From NCBI GenBank assembly GCA_946406115.1, contig OX291557.1:10572501-10636500 (forward strand): a DNA stretch of 64,000 bases. The letters run 5' to 3'. This stretch comes from Apoda limacodes. Lineage: Eukaryota > Arthropoda > Insecta > Lepidoptera > Limacodidae. The translations under genes and the position numbers were made by a program. Position 1 is the first letter of the stretch; every line of letters starts with the position of its first letter. This document shows positions 1 through 11,967 of the stretch, piece after piece. The notes below the pieces were generated by a model. The model did no database searches. It was given only the letters and a program-made list of their open reading frames with translations, and was not told the DNA's origin.

Positions 1-265
1 GTTTATAGTGGACTGTATGTTGTGGCGACCGTATTGCGGGCCGGACGGGTGAAGCCGGGTGACGCACTTGTGAACCGCTGACCACGAAGATTTCTTGAGC
101 GCAAATAAAATAGCCGAAGTGAAGCGGAGTATTCTTACGAAGAATTTATTTACACTTTTACACTAGAGCACTTATTTACGCTTAATTTCTAGCAGAGTTT
201 CTTCCCTTTTTCTAGCAGCTTTTCTTTCTTGAACCTTCACTCTACAATTGATCACTTATTTTGTG
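1..265 (-). mobile_element. BEL/Pao LTR, partial (cut by window start)
   Basis: This stretch is nearly identical to 55207-55470, apart from small indels. That second copy belongs to an LTR that sits beside a BEL/Pao pol region, so this is read as part of the same LTR family. The window opens inside the LTR, so its outer end is missing. The match fades near position 265, where broken gag sequence begins. Orientation (-) is taken from the neighbouring gag and pol fragments. A TTTATT near 145 would be an AATAAA signal on the - strand. Confidence 0.7.
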
Positions 266-1213
266 GTTTGATGGTTTAAATATCCCAGCAAACAGAATAA
301 TTGTCGGCGCGTTACAGCCTCTCCCGTTACTTTGCTTTTTAAGTATTGTATTTTCTGCGCATTTGACAAGGACGGATTTCTGTGCATTGCTTCTACAAAT
401 AAATCTTTGAACGAAACCCATTTTTGGTGTTGCAGTCTCTCTTTGTGATATGGACCACATCTTGCTATCTATGGTCTTTTTCATGCGATTGTATGTCTGT
501 TCATACCCACAGAAAGCCTTTTCATATTCCTGGTTAGGGCTTTCTAACTCACTGTCTATCTCCCAATTTACCGAGTCAATGATTGACCAACGCGATTGGA
601 TCGTACGTAACAAATCATCGAATTCCCATTTTTCGGTGACTAAGTCTAAATTTATGCTATTTACTGTACGTTGGAATGCTTTAAAATTGCTGACTTGCTT
701 TCTCAACATGTCGGTTCTGCTTTTGGAACCTTTATCTCGTAAATTTTGACCCGCCTGGGAAAAGGAAGGTGTGGTTGGTGGCGTTGCTGGCCTTGAGGTC
801 CCAGAGATGGCCAAGGGAACCGCTGGCTTTAGTATCGAGGGTTCTATTCGAGAAGCATATTTTATTATAGTTATATAGTAGATCTTATGTTTTCGTATTT
901 TTCTTTTGCGTAATCAAATTGGTTGCTTGTATAATATTCATACGACTTAATGTCCTGGTTCGACAATTTTGTATGATTCGATTGAAAGTCGTTCCAATAA
1001 CGATCTAGGACATCCAATTTCGTCGAATGTGTCCGGGGTTTTGCGGTCTGGGCTATCCTCTTTAAAGTTGATAAAAAGTTGCTCAATAGCATCCACAAGT
1101 TGTTGTTGGATAGCTAAAAGATCTTCTACGATAGTCATATTTGTTGAAATATATGCTTGAATATATGGAAAGATCTTACTTGTACGGTGCTGACGTAAGA
1201 AGTAGGTCACCAC
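242..1213 (-). pseudogene. BEL/Pao-type gag remnant, frameshifted
   Basis: Three overlapping - strand reading frames together resemble the N-terminal part of a BEL/Pao gag. The first starts MTIVEDLLAIQQQLVDAIEQ near 1137. The next contains a segment ending YYTSNQFDYAKEKYENIRS. The last, at 242-814, is rich in charged helices and has a Pro/Thr/Ser-rich linker. The frame changes near 1040 and again near 840-870, so no intact product is possible. It directly abuts the LTR on its left and has no pol, so this copy is internally deleted. The link to BEL/Pao comes mainly from the shared LTR. The 242-814 frame has no ATG at its start. I see no second host function here. Confidence 0.55.
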
Positions 1214-1677
1214 GTGTTAGTATCACGCAGCCACGTACTCTCCAGGTATCTGCTACTTGCTGTTGCTGGCAATGCTAAAGTTTGTATATGCACACACTGT
1301 TGCTAAGTTTTTACACTGTAAAAAGTTTCATAGGTTGCTAGTCCAGACCTCACTAATAGAAAAACAGTCACGTTTACACTACGCGAGGTCCAAAATTCGA
1401 AGGACCAAAAAGATGTATGAGTTACCCGGAGATGATTTATAAATAATAAATAAAGTCTTAGTGAATTAAAATATATTTGCTTATAAGAATGCTAAACTAA
1501 ATTATTTGCTAAATGATTTGATGAGTAGCGCGTGGCGCGATGGCTGGCCGATTGCGAACTGAAATTGTGGAAATTTTTGTACTATGAAAATGCTGACTTT
1601 GCGCCGACCGCGAGTTATGTACGGTGTTGTTCCGTACAACAACCTAAGCGTTCGCAGAAGGATATTTTTCTAAAACC

Positions 1678-2095
1678 GCACTATCTGTGACCATTTAGGT
1701 TCTGAGGCATGAGGATGAATTCCTTGCCGATGTTAGATCTTTCGAACAGTTCCCCAGAACATATCCCATTACCTATATAGAGCGGCAGAACACACACAGG
1801 GAGGCAAAGTCTCTCCTCAGACTTAAGGGTTCGATACAGCTTGTGAGTTTGGAATCGTCGACGATTCTCACAGCCCGTCATTGAACATAGTCAAAAGGGC
1901 TAAGCTGATATCCGGGTGCACCCGCCCACAGATGTTGGCAGTACCCCATATCGGGCCGGACTTGCGACTTGTAAAGCAAAAAAAACTTTGTAAGCAGTAA
2001 CCTTGCTTGTGAAGAGCTTGTCAACTATAGACAACAGAACAGGATCAAAACCAGAGTACTTGTCAAGACAAATTAAACAAACCCACACTTGATGT
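1678..2095 (-). mobile_element. Decayed non-LTR retrotransposon fragment (RT C-terminal region)
   Basis: Read on the - strand, this encodes pieces of the conserved C-terminal part of Jockey/CR1-type reverse transcriptases: a segment like LYKSQVRPDMGYCQHLW, then a segment with LKSEERLCLPVCVL. Frames are broken between the pieces. The same family recurs at 28030-28200 (-), 28921-29455 (-), 8388-8544 (-, tail only) and 50165-50700 (+). All copies are 5'-truncated and mutated, so this is an old, inactive family. Confidence 0.65.
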
Positions 2096-3564
2096 GGTAG
2101 CTTCGTTTCATAACAGAGGTCCTATTGCCCTTCCGGCACCATCATCAGACCAGGTGTATGAAAAATTACAGCTCAATCGAACCATATCAAATGTGGCCCG
2201 TGAGTTCGTATATCCGCCCATGTACAAATTGAATTTTGCAATCGATTGATTACACTGTTGCCACAGTATAATTATTATTAATAAACATTTAATTACTTTT
2301 TAATTTTATTCATTATTACGCCTTTACCTATCTAAAGCCAATCGTGCCACTACCTTTGTGACAGTTGTGTATATGAACACACAATCAAGGTATTTTTAAG
2401 ATACAAATGGGTGGTCAACTGCATTTCCACTGCGATGTTGAGCCACAAAGTATTTTTAAATTGTTTTATTTTCACAGATTTTCGAATGGATTGACTGACA
2501 AAACTGTATGAAAATGTACTTATTCTTAATTAGACAAAGGTACTATAATATAGATATTAAATTATTATAAATTATACAAATAGAACGAAAGTGACAGGGC
2601 AACCGATGCGCTCTCAGTCGACTGAAAATTAACGTTTTTGAGCATAGCATTGCACCCAAAAAAAAATTTCGGCGGAGGACCGCTAATGGGTGTAAAAATA
2701 TCTTAAAAATTGCCCTGGCACACAGGCATTTGTTTTACTGGCAGGTGTACAACGGCAAATTCGCTCGAAAACCGCAAATCGATGTAGAGTTTAGCCGTTT
2801 GGCGCACAGGTACTTTAGGGCAAAACAATTATTTTGAGCCACAGTTCCTCAAAATAATTTCCTTATTAAAAATGAGGATATAAACTAGCATTTAAGGTAT
2901 ATATAAGAGAAAAATACCGAGCCGCCTTCTACCTGGAGGGGCCAAACTTGGTATGTTTTGAAAATACTTTTTGGATTTTAAGAAACGAAGTAGCCCAAAG
3001 GTAATAGTGTGGTATATTTTTAGGACCGGCTCATCAAGCCCTTTTATTTGATACCCCACACGATGTAGTCTCCAACACATGAAGCGGTTTTGTATAAAAT
3101 GGCCAAAATATGCTGTGGCGCTTCGTTATTTTAGTAAGTATGATTCAACGCTTCATTCAATATATCATTTTTATAAATGAATGGAATAAAGATTATTGGT
3201 AGTTAAAACACAATCATGAAATGCTGGATGATTGAAATAAAAAATAATAATTGTTGAAGTAGGCTACAAATCCAACAACGAGACAACCAACCAACATCAA
3301 AGAGGCCATGACACGGCAACATTTTCCCGTAGTTAGAAGCGATACCTTACACACATAAGAAGCCAAAGTCAATTTCCTTGAGGAACTACGTATAGTGGTA
3401 AAGCAAAAGCAAATGTCTCAAGTAGGTTTTAAAACTCATAGTCATAATGATTGTGTTTTGTTATCTATATATCGGGTTTTAGATATGACGCTAGTGCCAA
3501 CTCTCCAATTTGTTGTGCAATCGACAATTTGATAACACATGATATTCATTTGTTTGCTTTTACA
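2096..3564. other. Intergenic stretch, no gene recognised
   Basis: AT-rich sequence between the non-LTR fragment and the GST gene. All reading frames are short. The 3' part (about 3300-3560) probably includes the GST promoter and 5'UTR, but I cannot place a TATA box or start site with confidence. Confidence 0.5.
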
Positions 3565-6500
3565 ATGAATACGGTTTTGCAGTTGAGAAATATACATAAA
3601 GTTAATCACGTCAGTGCATTAGTGAGGTTGTGTGGAACGCACGTGTCTACTCGCAACATGGCAACGAAAAGCAAGATAAATTTCGATACAAAACATTTAA
3701 AGAAAGGTATGTTTTTCTAATCGTATTGAATTTAAGTTTTTATAATCCTTTACTTCAAAGATTACAGTGAAAATCCTACCAAATATACGTACCTATTAAG
3801 AGCTTTCTATACCTAGATAAATATACAATTTAAGACTATGAAAAAAAAAGTAAATAAGTGTTCGGTGCGTCCTATTACATATTTATACAGATTTTATTGA
3901 AAGTTACCTACAACCATCAATATAAGGTGCGTTCTGTTTACTGCTTTAATGCGATCAATGTCATAATCCAGCCACTTTAAAAATATATAAATTCTGTATC
4001 ACATACTGTACAAGTCACGGCTTATTCTCTTTGGTTGTATTATTGACATCAAGCGCATTATGTACATTATGTCAGTCAACAAAACGCCACTATTATCTCC
4101 CACGCAAAGATGATTTAGACGTATAAGTCATCTGTGCTTGCTCTAAGGTGCTCCCACATATGTGAAATTTAAAAAAGCTTCGTTGGAAAAGTAATATTGA
4201 AACGGGCTATCCATACTCCCATACTAATATGTCTGTCTATCAGTCTGTTACCTCTCTACGCTTAAACCGCTGAACCGATTTAGATGAAATTTGATTGGAT
4301 ATAGTTTGAATCCCGGGGAAGGACATAGGATAGTTTTTATTCCAAAAAGTTCCCGTGGTAATAACTATAACCGAATTCCACGACCAAACCATAGCTGCAG
4401 CTATAGCTTGCTATAACAAACTTCTTTAGAGTAATAAAGGAGTTGACGTAAGAATCCCACGACGATAACCAAATTTAGGGCGGACGGAGCCGCGGGCAAA
4501 AGCTAGTAGGATATAAACCGGGATTTCCGTTTTTATTAAGAGCTGAGGCCCAATTTTAAACGGACTAACCATATGTACCTCAGGCAATGAAGTCCATTAC
4601 TTAGGTAAGGTAATAATAGTCACATTCAAAATATCCAAGTGGTACCAACTATATTTTCATTATAAGATTTAAAAGAAAATACTAAAAACTAAAAATAAAA
4701 ACATTGAAAAATCAAAAACCCAACTGCAAAAAAAAATTAACTATAAATAAAAACTAAAGAGAGAACAATAAGTCCAGGGTAAATAAAATAGTATAGTAAA
4801 AAATTAAAAAACCCAACTGCGTGAAAAATGAACTATAAATAAAAATTAAAAAGAGAAAATAAGACCAGTGAAAAACGCAGTTTGCGTAAAAAATAAACTA
4901 TAAAAAAAATTTAAAGAAGAGAAAATAAGTCCAGTAATAATAAATTCTAATGCGTCTAGCTACTTTAATTGTTCAGACCCATTATTGGGTAGGTAGATTT
5001 GAGCCGGTCTAGATTTTTAATGGGTCCCGACTGTTAAAGTAGCCATATTCCGCATTAGAATTAATCATTACTGGACTTATTTTCTCTTTTTTCAATTTTT
5101 ATTCATAGTTTATTTTTTACGCCAACTGCGTTTTTTACTGGACTTATTTTCTCTTTTTAATTTTTATTTATAGTTCATTTTTCACGCAGTTGGGTTTTTT
5201 TAATTTTTTAACTAATTTATTTTTTATCAAAATTATATATAGAACGGTAAATATCGCAATCTTGTGAATTTAATATTGTAGAGATTATTAAGTAGCTCGC
5301 GGTAGTCGAAACGATTATTCATCATAAGTATAAGGATTTAAGTGAGAATGGTTGCCAACCAACTTTAAATCGTCATAGATGAGAAAAACCTAAATATGAT
5401 TTTAAAATACCTATTCAATGATACTCTACTCTACATAGTTCGTCGACTCAATTTTTTTTCTTTTTCACAATACGGCGTTTGGTTATCTCCGTATTGAATA
5501 TTGATTTCGTTCATATCTTTAATGACACTCGCAAGATTCTGAGGAATCGATTGACGTAAGAATCATCAAAAACGGTACATGCGTTTGGTTTTTAAAGCGC
5601 CACAAAGGAACAAACATACATAGGCTGATAAACACATTACCCTTCCTTTGCATCGCGCAGTCGGGTAAACAGGCTGACGATCCAATGTTAAACAGACATA
5701 CTATAAGTACACCAGGCAATGAGGTCCTGTAGGTAGGTAATAGTCATAGACCAAATATCCAAGTGGTTCCTCTATTATATTTTTATTATAAGATATAAAA
5801 GAAAATAGTCAAATGAGTCTGAAGATTTAATGTTAAACAGACCTACTATAAGTACACCAGGCATTGAAGTCCAGTAGGTAGGTAATAGTTATAGACCAAA
5901 TTTACAAGTTGTAGGTATCTATTATATTTTTATTGTTCGCTTTAATAGAAAATATAGGCTGAGGATCCATTTTAAAACAGACCTACTATAAGTACATCAG
6001 AGAATGAAGTCCAGTAGGTAGTATGGATGTAGGGATGGTGGGTAATAGTAAAGTTATAATAAAGTACTGGTATAGAATTAGTACAAACACTACGAGACCA
6101 AAGATGAAACAGTAAATTTTTATTCCGTAGCTACTTACTACAAACAATGACCTTCTAAGGCCATTGACTACAAACTTAAAAATGGCTACAAAACCGGTTT
6201 AACAGGATATTTCTATGATGCCTAGTTGTGATATCAACCAGCAGGCTAATAAAAAAATATCAAACAAGACGTAACTCCACGCCTTTATACGTATCTATGT
6301 ATACCTTCGTAAGTATATATTTATACTTTACTAGCCTACGTCCGCGTGGAATTTGATTATCGCGATGGGAATCCTGAGGATAACTTAAGGCTTGGTTACT
6401 ATCGACCGGAGGAAATAAAAAGTGCCTAGATATTTATTTTATTTCTATTGCGTCCCGTAAGCTATATATCTAAAGGAATAGTGTGTTTTTACCCTCTTCA

Positions 6501-9500
6501 TTGGAATAAATACTATTCTGTTCTCTTCTTTTTAGACCCTCCATCTTTCACTGTACCAAAACTACAAGAATAATACGTAGATCTTTCTTTATTATTTATT
6601 CTCATCACTGTACTAACCAATATCACTATAACTAAATATACTAAAACTCAGTGCATGTGTAGTACACGTATTAAGCTAGGGTAGAATAAGAATTATTGCG
6701 GATATCTAAAAAGCTTGTAAACCGATTTTTGTTGTAGAGAAGGCGAAATAATTATATTCCGAAAACCAAATTGTGGTTATTTTTGTACAAAACATTATAG
6801 TAACATGACATTTACTATATTGCAACAATGTTATATATAGTAACATTTCAATACGTTGGTGAGTTATATTGCTGCAAAGTTTATTTATAAAATTTCATAT
6901 TACGTAAAATTTAGTGTAAATGATTAAGTAAAATTGAGGTTGTGTGTGTATCCATAGTAGTGTTTTTATGATGTGCCAACACTTTCTAGACTCACTATGC
7001 CTACGATACTTTAAATATTGCTAGCCTGATAAAGAATTTGCATATTGCAGGAGACCCGCTGCCTCCGTTCAATGGCAAGCTACGCGTATACAACATGCGG
7101 TACTGTCCCTTCGCACAACGCACGATCCTTGCCCTCAACGCCAAGCAGATCGACTACGAGGTTATCAATATAAACTTAGTCGAGAAACCAGAATGGCTGA
7201 CTTCTAAGAGTCCGTTTGGTAAGAACTTGACTTTTTTTAACTTTAATATAAGTGGCAGAAAAATAACAGAATAAGTTACTATTACAGTCTTTCTTTTCTG
7301 TATTGCATTCATACAGTCGGTTAAGTATTAAAATATTTTTTTATGTCTAGACCCCTCGAGTTGGGTATCAAATTAAAGGGGCTTTAAAAGGCGAAAAATT
7401 TGTACTATTATAATTGCCAAATTAATCAACCTAAAGGTTAATCTCGCAGAAACTGACTGTTTCCTATAGATTTTATTAATAAGCAATTGAAAAATCCAAC
7501 TGACTTTATTTTGGTTTAAAATAGGCATAGTCTAGCTTTTAGGGCAAAATGTTCGGCTTTTCTATTCTGCATCAGAAAAGCAGTTCGATATCCGTTCATT
7601 TAAAAGAGTATATTATTGATTTATGTTACAGGAAAGGTCCCAGCTATTGAGTTAAAAGATGGTGAAACCATCTACGAGAGTTTAGTGACTGTGGAATACT
7701 TGGACGATATTTATCCGCAAAGGCCGCTATTACCAAAGGATCCTTTGAAAAAGGCATTTGACAAAATAATTATAGAAGCATTTGGACCCGTAAGTACCTA
7801 CCAAATAGGTAAATAAGGTATACCTTACTAAAAAAAATGCTACGAAATAAATATTGAGGCCAGAGGCAGATTAAACGTACTACCTATTTATTTAGCATAT
7901 TTTTAAACAAAACCAAAAACTTTAAGCATGTTTTAAAAAGAAAATACAGTATAATAAGGTCAGAGATAAAAAAGACATAGACATAGACATTTTTCGTGTT
8001 ATTAATTACTTACATAGGTACTTACATATTTTAGGAGCTCTTAGCGTACCTTATTATTTCTGCAATGTTTTGGGGATCCGTAACCAAATCGAGCTTCTTA
8101 TAGATACGTCATTTCCATCCGTCCGTCTTTGTACCTATCTGTATGCTACAGCCTTATAATTCTGCCATGTTTACATAAATCGTGTGAAATTTTGCAAGCA
8201 GATTACATCTGAGAACCGTGTCGTACAGAATTTTAATGAATTTAAGAGAACATAGACTTTAGTAATTTTTTTTTTTATCCCATTATGTGAGATATATATA
8301 TTATGTTGTGAAGCTTAAGGTTAATTTTGTAGACATGTGTTCTAATAATGTAAAACATCACAAAGCCAGAGTTTTCATATATATTTTTTTTTTTATTTAT
8401 ACCACTAAGGTGGCAAACAAGCCTACGGTCCGCCTGATGGTAAGCGGTCACCGTAGCCTATGGACGCTTGCAACACCAGGGGCATCACTCGCGCGATCAC
8501 TTCAGAAATCTAATAACTTCTTTTTTGAATCTCTCTCTCTCTAAGTGAGCTCTGATCATAGTTTTATATATTTATTCCAGTTACATACACTATTCTTTAA
8601 ATTAGTTAAAAGTCCTGACACAATCACTGATGACAACATTGCTGCATACTATGGCGCTTTGGACTTTATACAGGATCAACTGAATAAAAGGGGTACCAAG
8701 TTTCTTGACGGTAGCGACCCTGGATATGTGGACTACATGATCTGGCCGTGGTTCGAGAGACTCTTAATAATGACTGAGCATGATAAGAGAGGAGCTATCG
8801 ATGAACAGAAATATAAACAATTGGTACGTTTTTTACAAAGCTTATTCAGTTTCACCAGTTTGGATCAAATCTATCGTAAATGTTTTCGATCTCTTCCCGA
8901 TTAGCTAAATTTTCAGGGAAGCTCAGAACTCGATGACAATACTATAATCAATTGCGAGCACCACCATAATCCCAATATTACCGCCGTTTTGAAACTTTTC
9001 TTGTTGTAAAATTTTATTGAAAAAATTGCTATAATGCTACTGTATTGCTGTATAATAGTTAAAAAGTTACCACGAGTTATTTTCTAGTTTTAAGTTCATT
9101 TTTAATAAGCGTGGTTTTAATTTTTTTTTATTCGAGACCCTTAAAGTTTTACAAACACTTTTTAATCGTTAAAGTTATGAAATATTATTTTTTGAATCCT
9201 CCTACTTACACTTACATTACATACATACTTGTTATGAATATATATATGAGATTTCTTAGTCAGAGATAGTGGTCGCCTATCTAAAGTAAAGAAATGAGAG
9301 TTCGATCAGCTGTCCGGCCTACTGGTCGACAAACAACTGATTAGCTAACCTGATCGTGTACGATTCTCTAACACTAACACATCTATACATATAATAAAAT
9401 GGTAGGAAAATCAAAACTGTACATTGAATATTTTTTTAAAAGAATACTAGGGGTGTGATCTACAATCGACACCGAAGCCAAAAATATAGTTTTTAGATTT

Positions 9501-10276
9501 TTTGTCTGTTTGTCTGTATGTATGTTCGGGATAAACTCAAAAAGCACTGCATGGATTTACTTCAAATTTGGCACGAATATTATTAAGAAGTCGGGTCAAC
9601 ATATAGGCTACATATTATCACGCTATCACCAACGGGGAACGAGCAGTGAACCTATATTTCTTCAACGCATTCTGTAACGTGTAATCTAACGACGCATATT
9701 TGACTTACTTCTAAATTTTTAATTATTCTTCTCACACATAGCTATTTATTTTATGTTAAAAAATCGTGTAAAGTCAAAACTTAGATGTGTTATAATTTTT
9801 CACCATATAAAAATGTTTCCTATTTGCTAACTAGATGACGTTGGCGTCGAATAAGATCGCGGTATGGTTTCGTTCACATTATCATCCCTAATCACATCCT
9901 AAAATGCATTTTATGAATATATTCCACTAACAAAAATATTGATATTAGAGTATCATCACATAGATTTTGAGTTTTGGTAATTGAAATCGCTCCGTGTCGT
10001 TCCGTATGAGAAAAATACCGTGCCGTATGCAGCCATAGGATACTCTTTGATATTCTTTTAATTACTAATCGATTTTAGGTTCTAATGTTTTAAAATTTTT
10101 GTGGTAAAAAGATGTTTAATCTTAGCAACATATTGTTACAGGTCGAGTATCTCAACAACATGTTAAAAGATCCAGCCGTCAGCCAATATCTGGTACCGAA
10201 AGACGTATTACTTAAGTTCATAGAAGCATATAAATTGGGACAGACACCAGATTATGATATGTTATTTCGGGCCTAG
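3565..10276 (+). CDS. GSTO: Omega-class glutathione S-transferase, five coding exons
   Basis: Exons are 3565 (or 3658)-3706, 7051-7218, 7632-7789, 8581-8823 and 10142-10276. All junctions are GT-AG and the phases agree. From ATG 3658 the CDS is 753 nt (250 aa), the usual length for the class. The N-terminal thioredoxin-like fold has the omega active-site cysteine in YCPFAQR (Cys35), the cis-proline motif KVPAIE (Pro76) and the glutathione-contacting Glu-Ser (88-89). The C-terminal helical domain has [11 protein letters not shown]. Omega GSTs use a cysteine, not Tyr or Ser, and act as thiol transferases and dehydroascorbate reductases, usually in the cytosol. ATG 3658 has a strong context (AACATGG). 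The in-frame ATG at 3565 would add 31 residues rich in Arg, Ser and Val with no acidic residue, which resembles a mitochondrial presequence. The exact ortholog is not determined. Confidence 0.93.
3926..4090 (+). mobile_element. Short TIR element (MITE), copy 1
   Basis: This is a 165-bp unit beginning GGTGCGTTCTGTTTAC and ending GTCAACAAAACGCCAC, which are imperfect inverted copies of each other. Full-length relatives are at 11968-12119 (inverted) and 43071-43230. It is non-coding and lies in GST intron 1. No superfamily is assigned because the target duplication is not clear. Confidence 0.65.
4210..4506 (+). mobile_element. Small non-autonomous Helitron
   Basis: This starts with TC after an A and carries the ACTAATAT-type 5' sequence seen in the larger Helitron at 43700-45826. 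It ends with CTAG followed by T, about 10 nt after a GC-rich stretch (GGAGCCGCGGGC). Helitrons insert between A and T and end in CTRR after a hairpin, so both ends fit. It has no coding sequence. Confidence 0.7.
4542..4680 (+). repeat. About 140-bp repeat unit, copy A
   Basis: This begins GCTGAGGCCCAATTTTAAAC and is homologous to the tandem units at 5672-5817, 5818-5956 and 5957-6040. The foldback at 4709-5222 lies between copy A and the others. Confidence 0.6.
4709..5222. repeat. Large foldback (inverted repeat) with tandem subunits
   Basis: The left arm (about 4780-4985) is closely matched by the reverse complement of 5018-5222, leaving a short spacer. Each arm contains repeated subunits of about 60-70 bp with the core ACTATAAATAAAAATTAA and AGAGAAAATAAGTCCAG. 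An extra subunit (4709-4777) occurs only on the left. A transcript through GST intron 1 would form a hairpin of about 200 bp. It resembles a foldback-type DNA element, but no transposase or target duplication was found. Confidence 0.75.
5672..6040 (+). repeat. Tandem array of about 140-bp units (copies B, C, D)
   Basis: Units start at 5672, 5818 and 5957. Each carries the core AAACAGACCTACTATAAGTA and GAAGTCCAGTAGGTAGGTAA. The third unit is incomplete. They match unit A at 4542-4680. Confidence 0.75.
8388..8544 (-). mobile_element. 3' tail fragment of the decayed non-LTR family
   Basis: The sequence ACCACTAAGGTGGCAAACAA, with the adjoining CGCCTGATGGTAAGCGGTCA, is a 3' tail shared with 28921-28980 and, in inverse orientation, with 50600-50700. 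There it follows RT-derived sequence. It lies in GST intron 4, ending close to the acceptor of exon 4. Confidence 0.6.
8824..10141 (+). other. GST intron 4 holding an old repeat fragment
   Basis: This is the intron between GST exons 4 and 5. It is AT-rich. A stretch from about 9385 (TCTATACATATAATAAAATG, then AGATTTTTTGTCTGTTTGTC) resembles the 5' region of Helitron-like repeats, but no 3' end was found. No coding sequence was seen. Confidence 0.4.
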
Positions 10277-10300
10277 ACTTCAATATCTATTAGTGTCACA

Positions 10301-10306
10301 AATAAA
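10301..10306 (+). terminator. Poly(A) signal AATAAA of the GST gene
   Basis: A canonical AATAAA lies 25 nt after the GSTO stop codon and is followed by a T-rich stretch, which fits a short 3'UTR. Confidence 0.75.
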
Positions 10307-10364
10307 GTCTTTATTATATATGTTTTATTATTTTAAGATAAGGTCACGCACGAATATAGAAAGT

Positions 10365-10806
10365 AAATCCTATTTTTGAGGATTCCGTACTTTAAAACGG
10401 AAAAAGGAACCCTTACAGGATCACTTTGTTGTGTCTTTCAAGACCCTTTTTCTCAGGAACACGTAAAGGTATCAAGTTGAAATTAATATCAAATGGTAAG
10501 GTCTATGGTCCCTTGAAGCTGTATAAAAAATTAAGCTTCTAAGTCAGCGCAATAAAAAAATACGGTCATTTTTGTCGCATATTGTGATACAAGTAAATCA
10601 AAACCTATAGGGTACTTCCCGTTGACCTAAAATCATGAAATTTGGCAACAAGCACGTTACATCAGAAATATATAAAAAAATCCAAAAACTGATAATTAAG
10701 GCATAAACCAGTAAAACTTGATCTCATGGTGAAAGAACTATCTATATATAATAAGTTTGTACGGAATCCTCGGTGCGCCAAACGGAAACTAGCACTTGGC
10801 CGGTTT
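10365..10806 (-). repeat. Dispersed repeat, family 2 (inverted copy)
   Basis: The reverse complement matches 28335-28870. Both share a head like GGCCAAGTGC, an internal segment with AAATCAAAACCTATAGGGTA and a tail near a GACAGACAG-type motif. Head and tail resemble family 1 (14741-15175), so the two families probably share mobilisation signals. It is non-coding. Confidence 0.6.
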
Positions 10807-11035
10807 TTTCATGTTGTGATGCCGGCGAAGAATATAGGTACAGGTTGAAAAAGAGATGCCGTGGTTGGAGGGAAAATACCCATTATATCGATAGAGAATG
10901 CTAGAAATGTTAAGGCCGAAAGCGGAAGACTTTTATGACTCGAGTTATAAAACAAAAATATAAGGTGAATTAATAAATAAACTCACCAAAACACAATTGA
11001 AACAGCGCGGGAATAGAAGTATAAGTAAGCCAAGT

Positions 11036-11450
11036 GCGAAGGGTTCCGTACCATAGTAATCTATAACAACGGCAAAATATACACGTTTGTTGTGTGGGAA
11101 CCCCCCTTAAATATTTGTTTTATTCTAATTTAATTATTTATTATTTAAAGTGACTATATAACTAAATATCCTGTGAATATTTTGAGCGTCTATCTGTTGC
11201 CGTTATCAATATAGAGCAAAATCAAGCAAAAAATCACGTTTGTTGTATGGGAGCCCCCTTTTTATATATTTATATTATTCTTTTTTTTAGTATTTGTTCT
11301 TATGGCGGCAACAGAAATACATCTTCTGTGAAAATTTCAACTGTCTAGCCTTCACGGCTCATGAGAAACAACCTGGTGACAGACGGACGGAAAGCGGAGC
11401 ATTAGTAATAGGGTCCCGCTTATTACCCTGCGGGTTACGAACCCCCCACG
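11036..11450 (+). repeat. Dispersed repeat, family 1
   Basis: This carries the landmarks of a repeat abundant in Lepidoptera: AAGGGTTCCGTACCATAGTA, CACGTTTGTTGTGTGGGA, GGCAACAGAAATACATCTTC and GGTGACAGACGGACGG. Copies are at 14741-15175, 16368-16495 (deleted) and 51115-51365 (truncated). Confidence 0.65.
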
Positions 11451-11967
11451 AATTTAACATCGAATAGCCGTCGACAATCGACATGGGAACGATATCCGTT
11501 AAAATTAGTTTTTGACATAGTTGAATTGCAATTTGTGTGTTTTCAGTATGAATTGAGCGCGGAGATGCGGATAGGCATATGATGTGAATGGGAAGGTAGG
11601 CGGTTGAGGTTGTATAGATATATATGCTATAGATAGTATATATAGCAAATTTTTAAGCATTATCTATCGCGAAACAAAGTTCGCTGGGAAAGCCATAGGA
11701 AAGCTAATGAATTATAAAATTTAACGCAATATGTATTCGTAACAAAAAGGTTTCATATTGGAAATAAAAAAAAAATTACGGTAAAATTCGGTGTCAGTCC
11801 GACTGTTACGGTCACAGACACAATACACGTATATCACGGATGTTCTCATCAGAATTAGATTAGATTTCCAAAATAAATTGTAGTTTTATCGGAGAAGCGA
11901 CATTAAACTGGGTCATTCTTAAATTGCATTAGTATACAAATTCTAAATGAATTTCATTCCAACTCGA

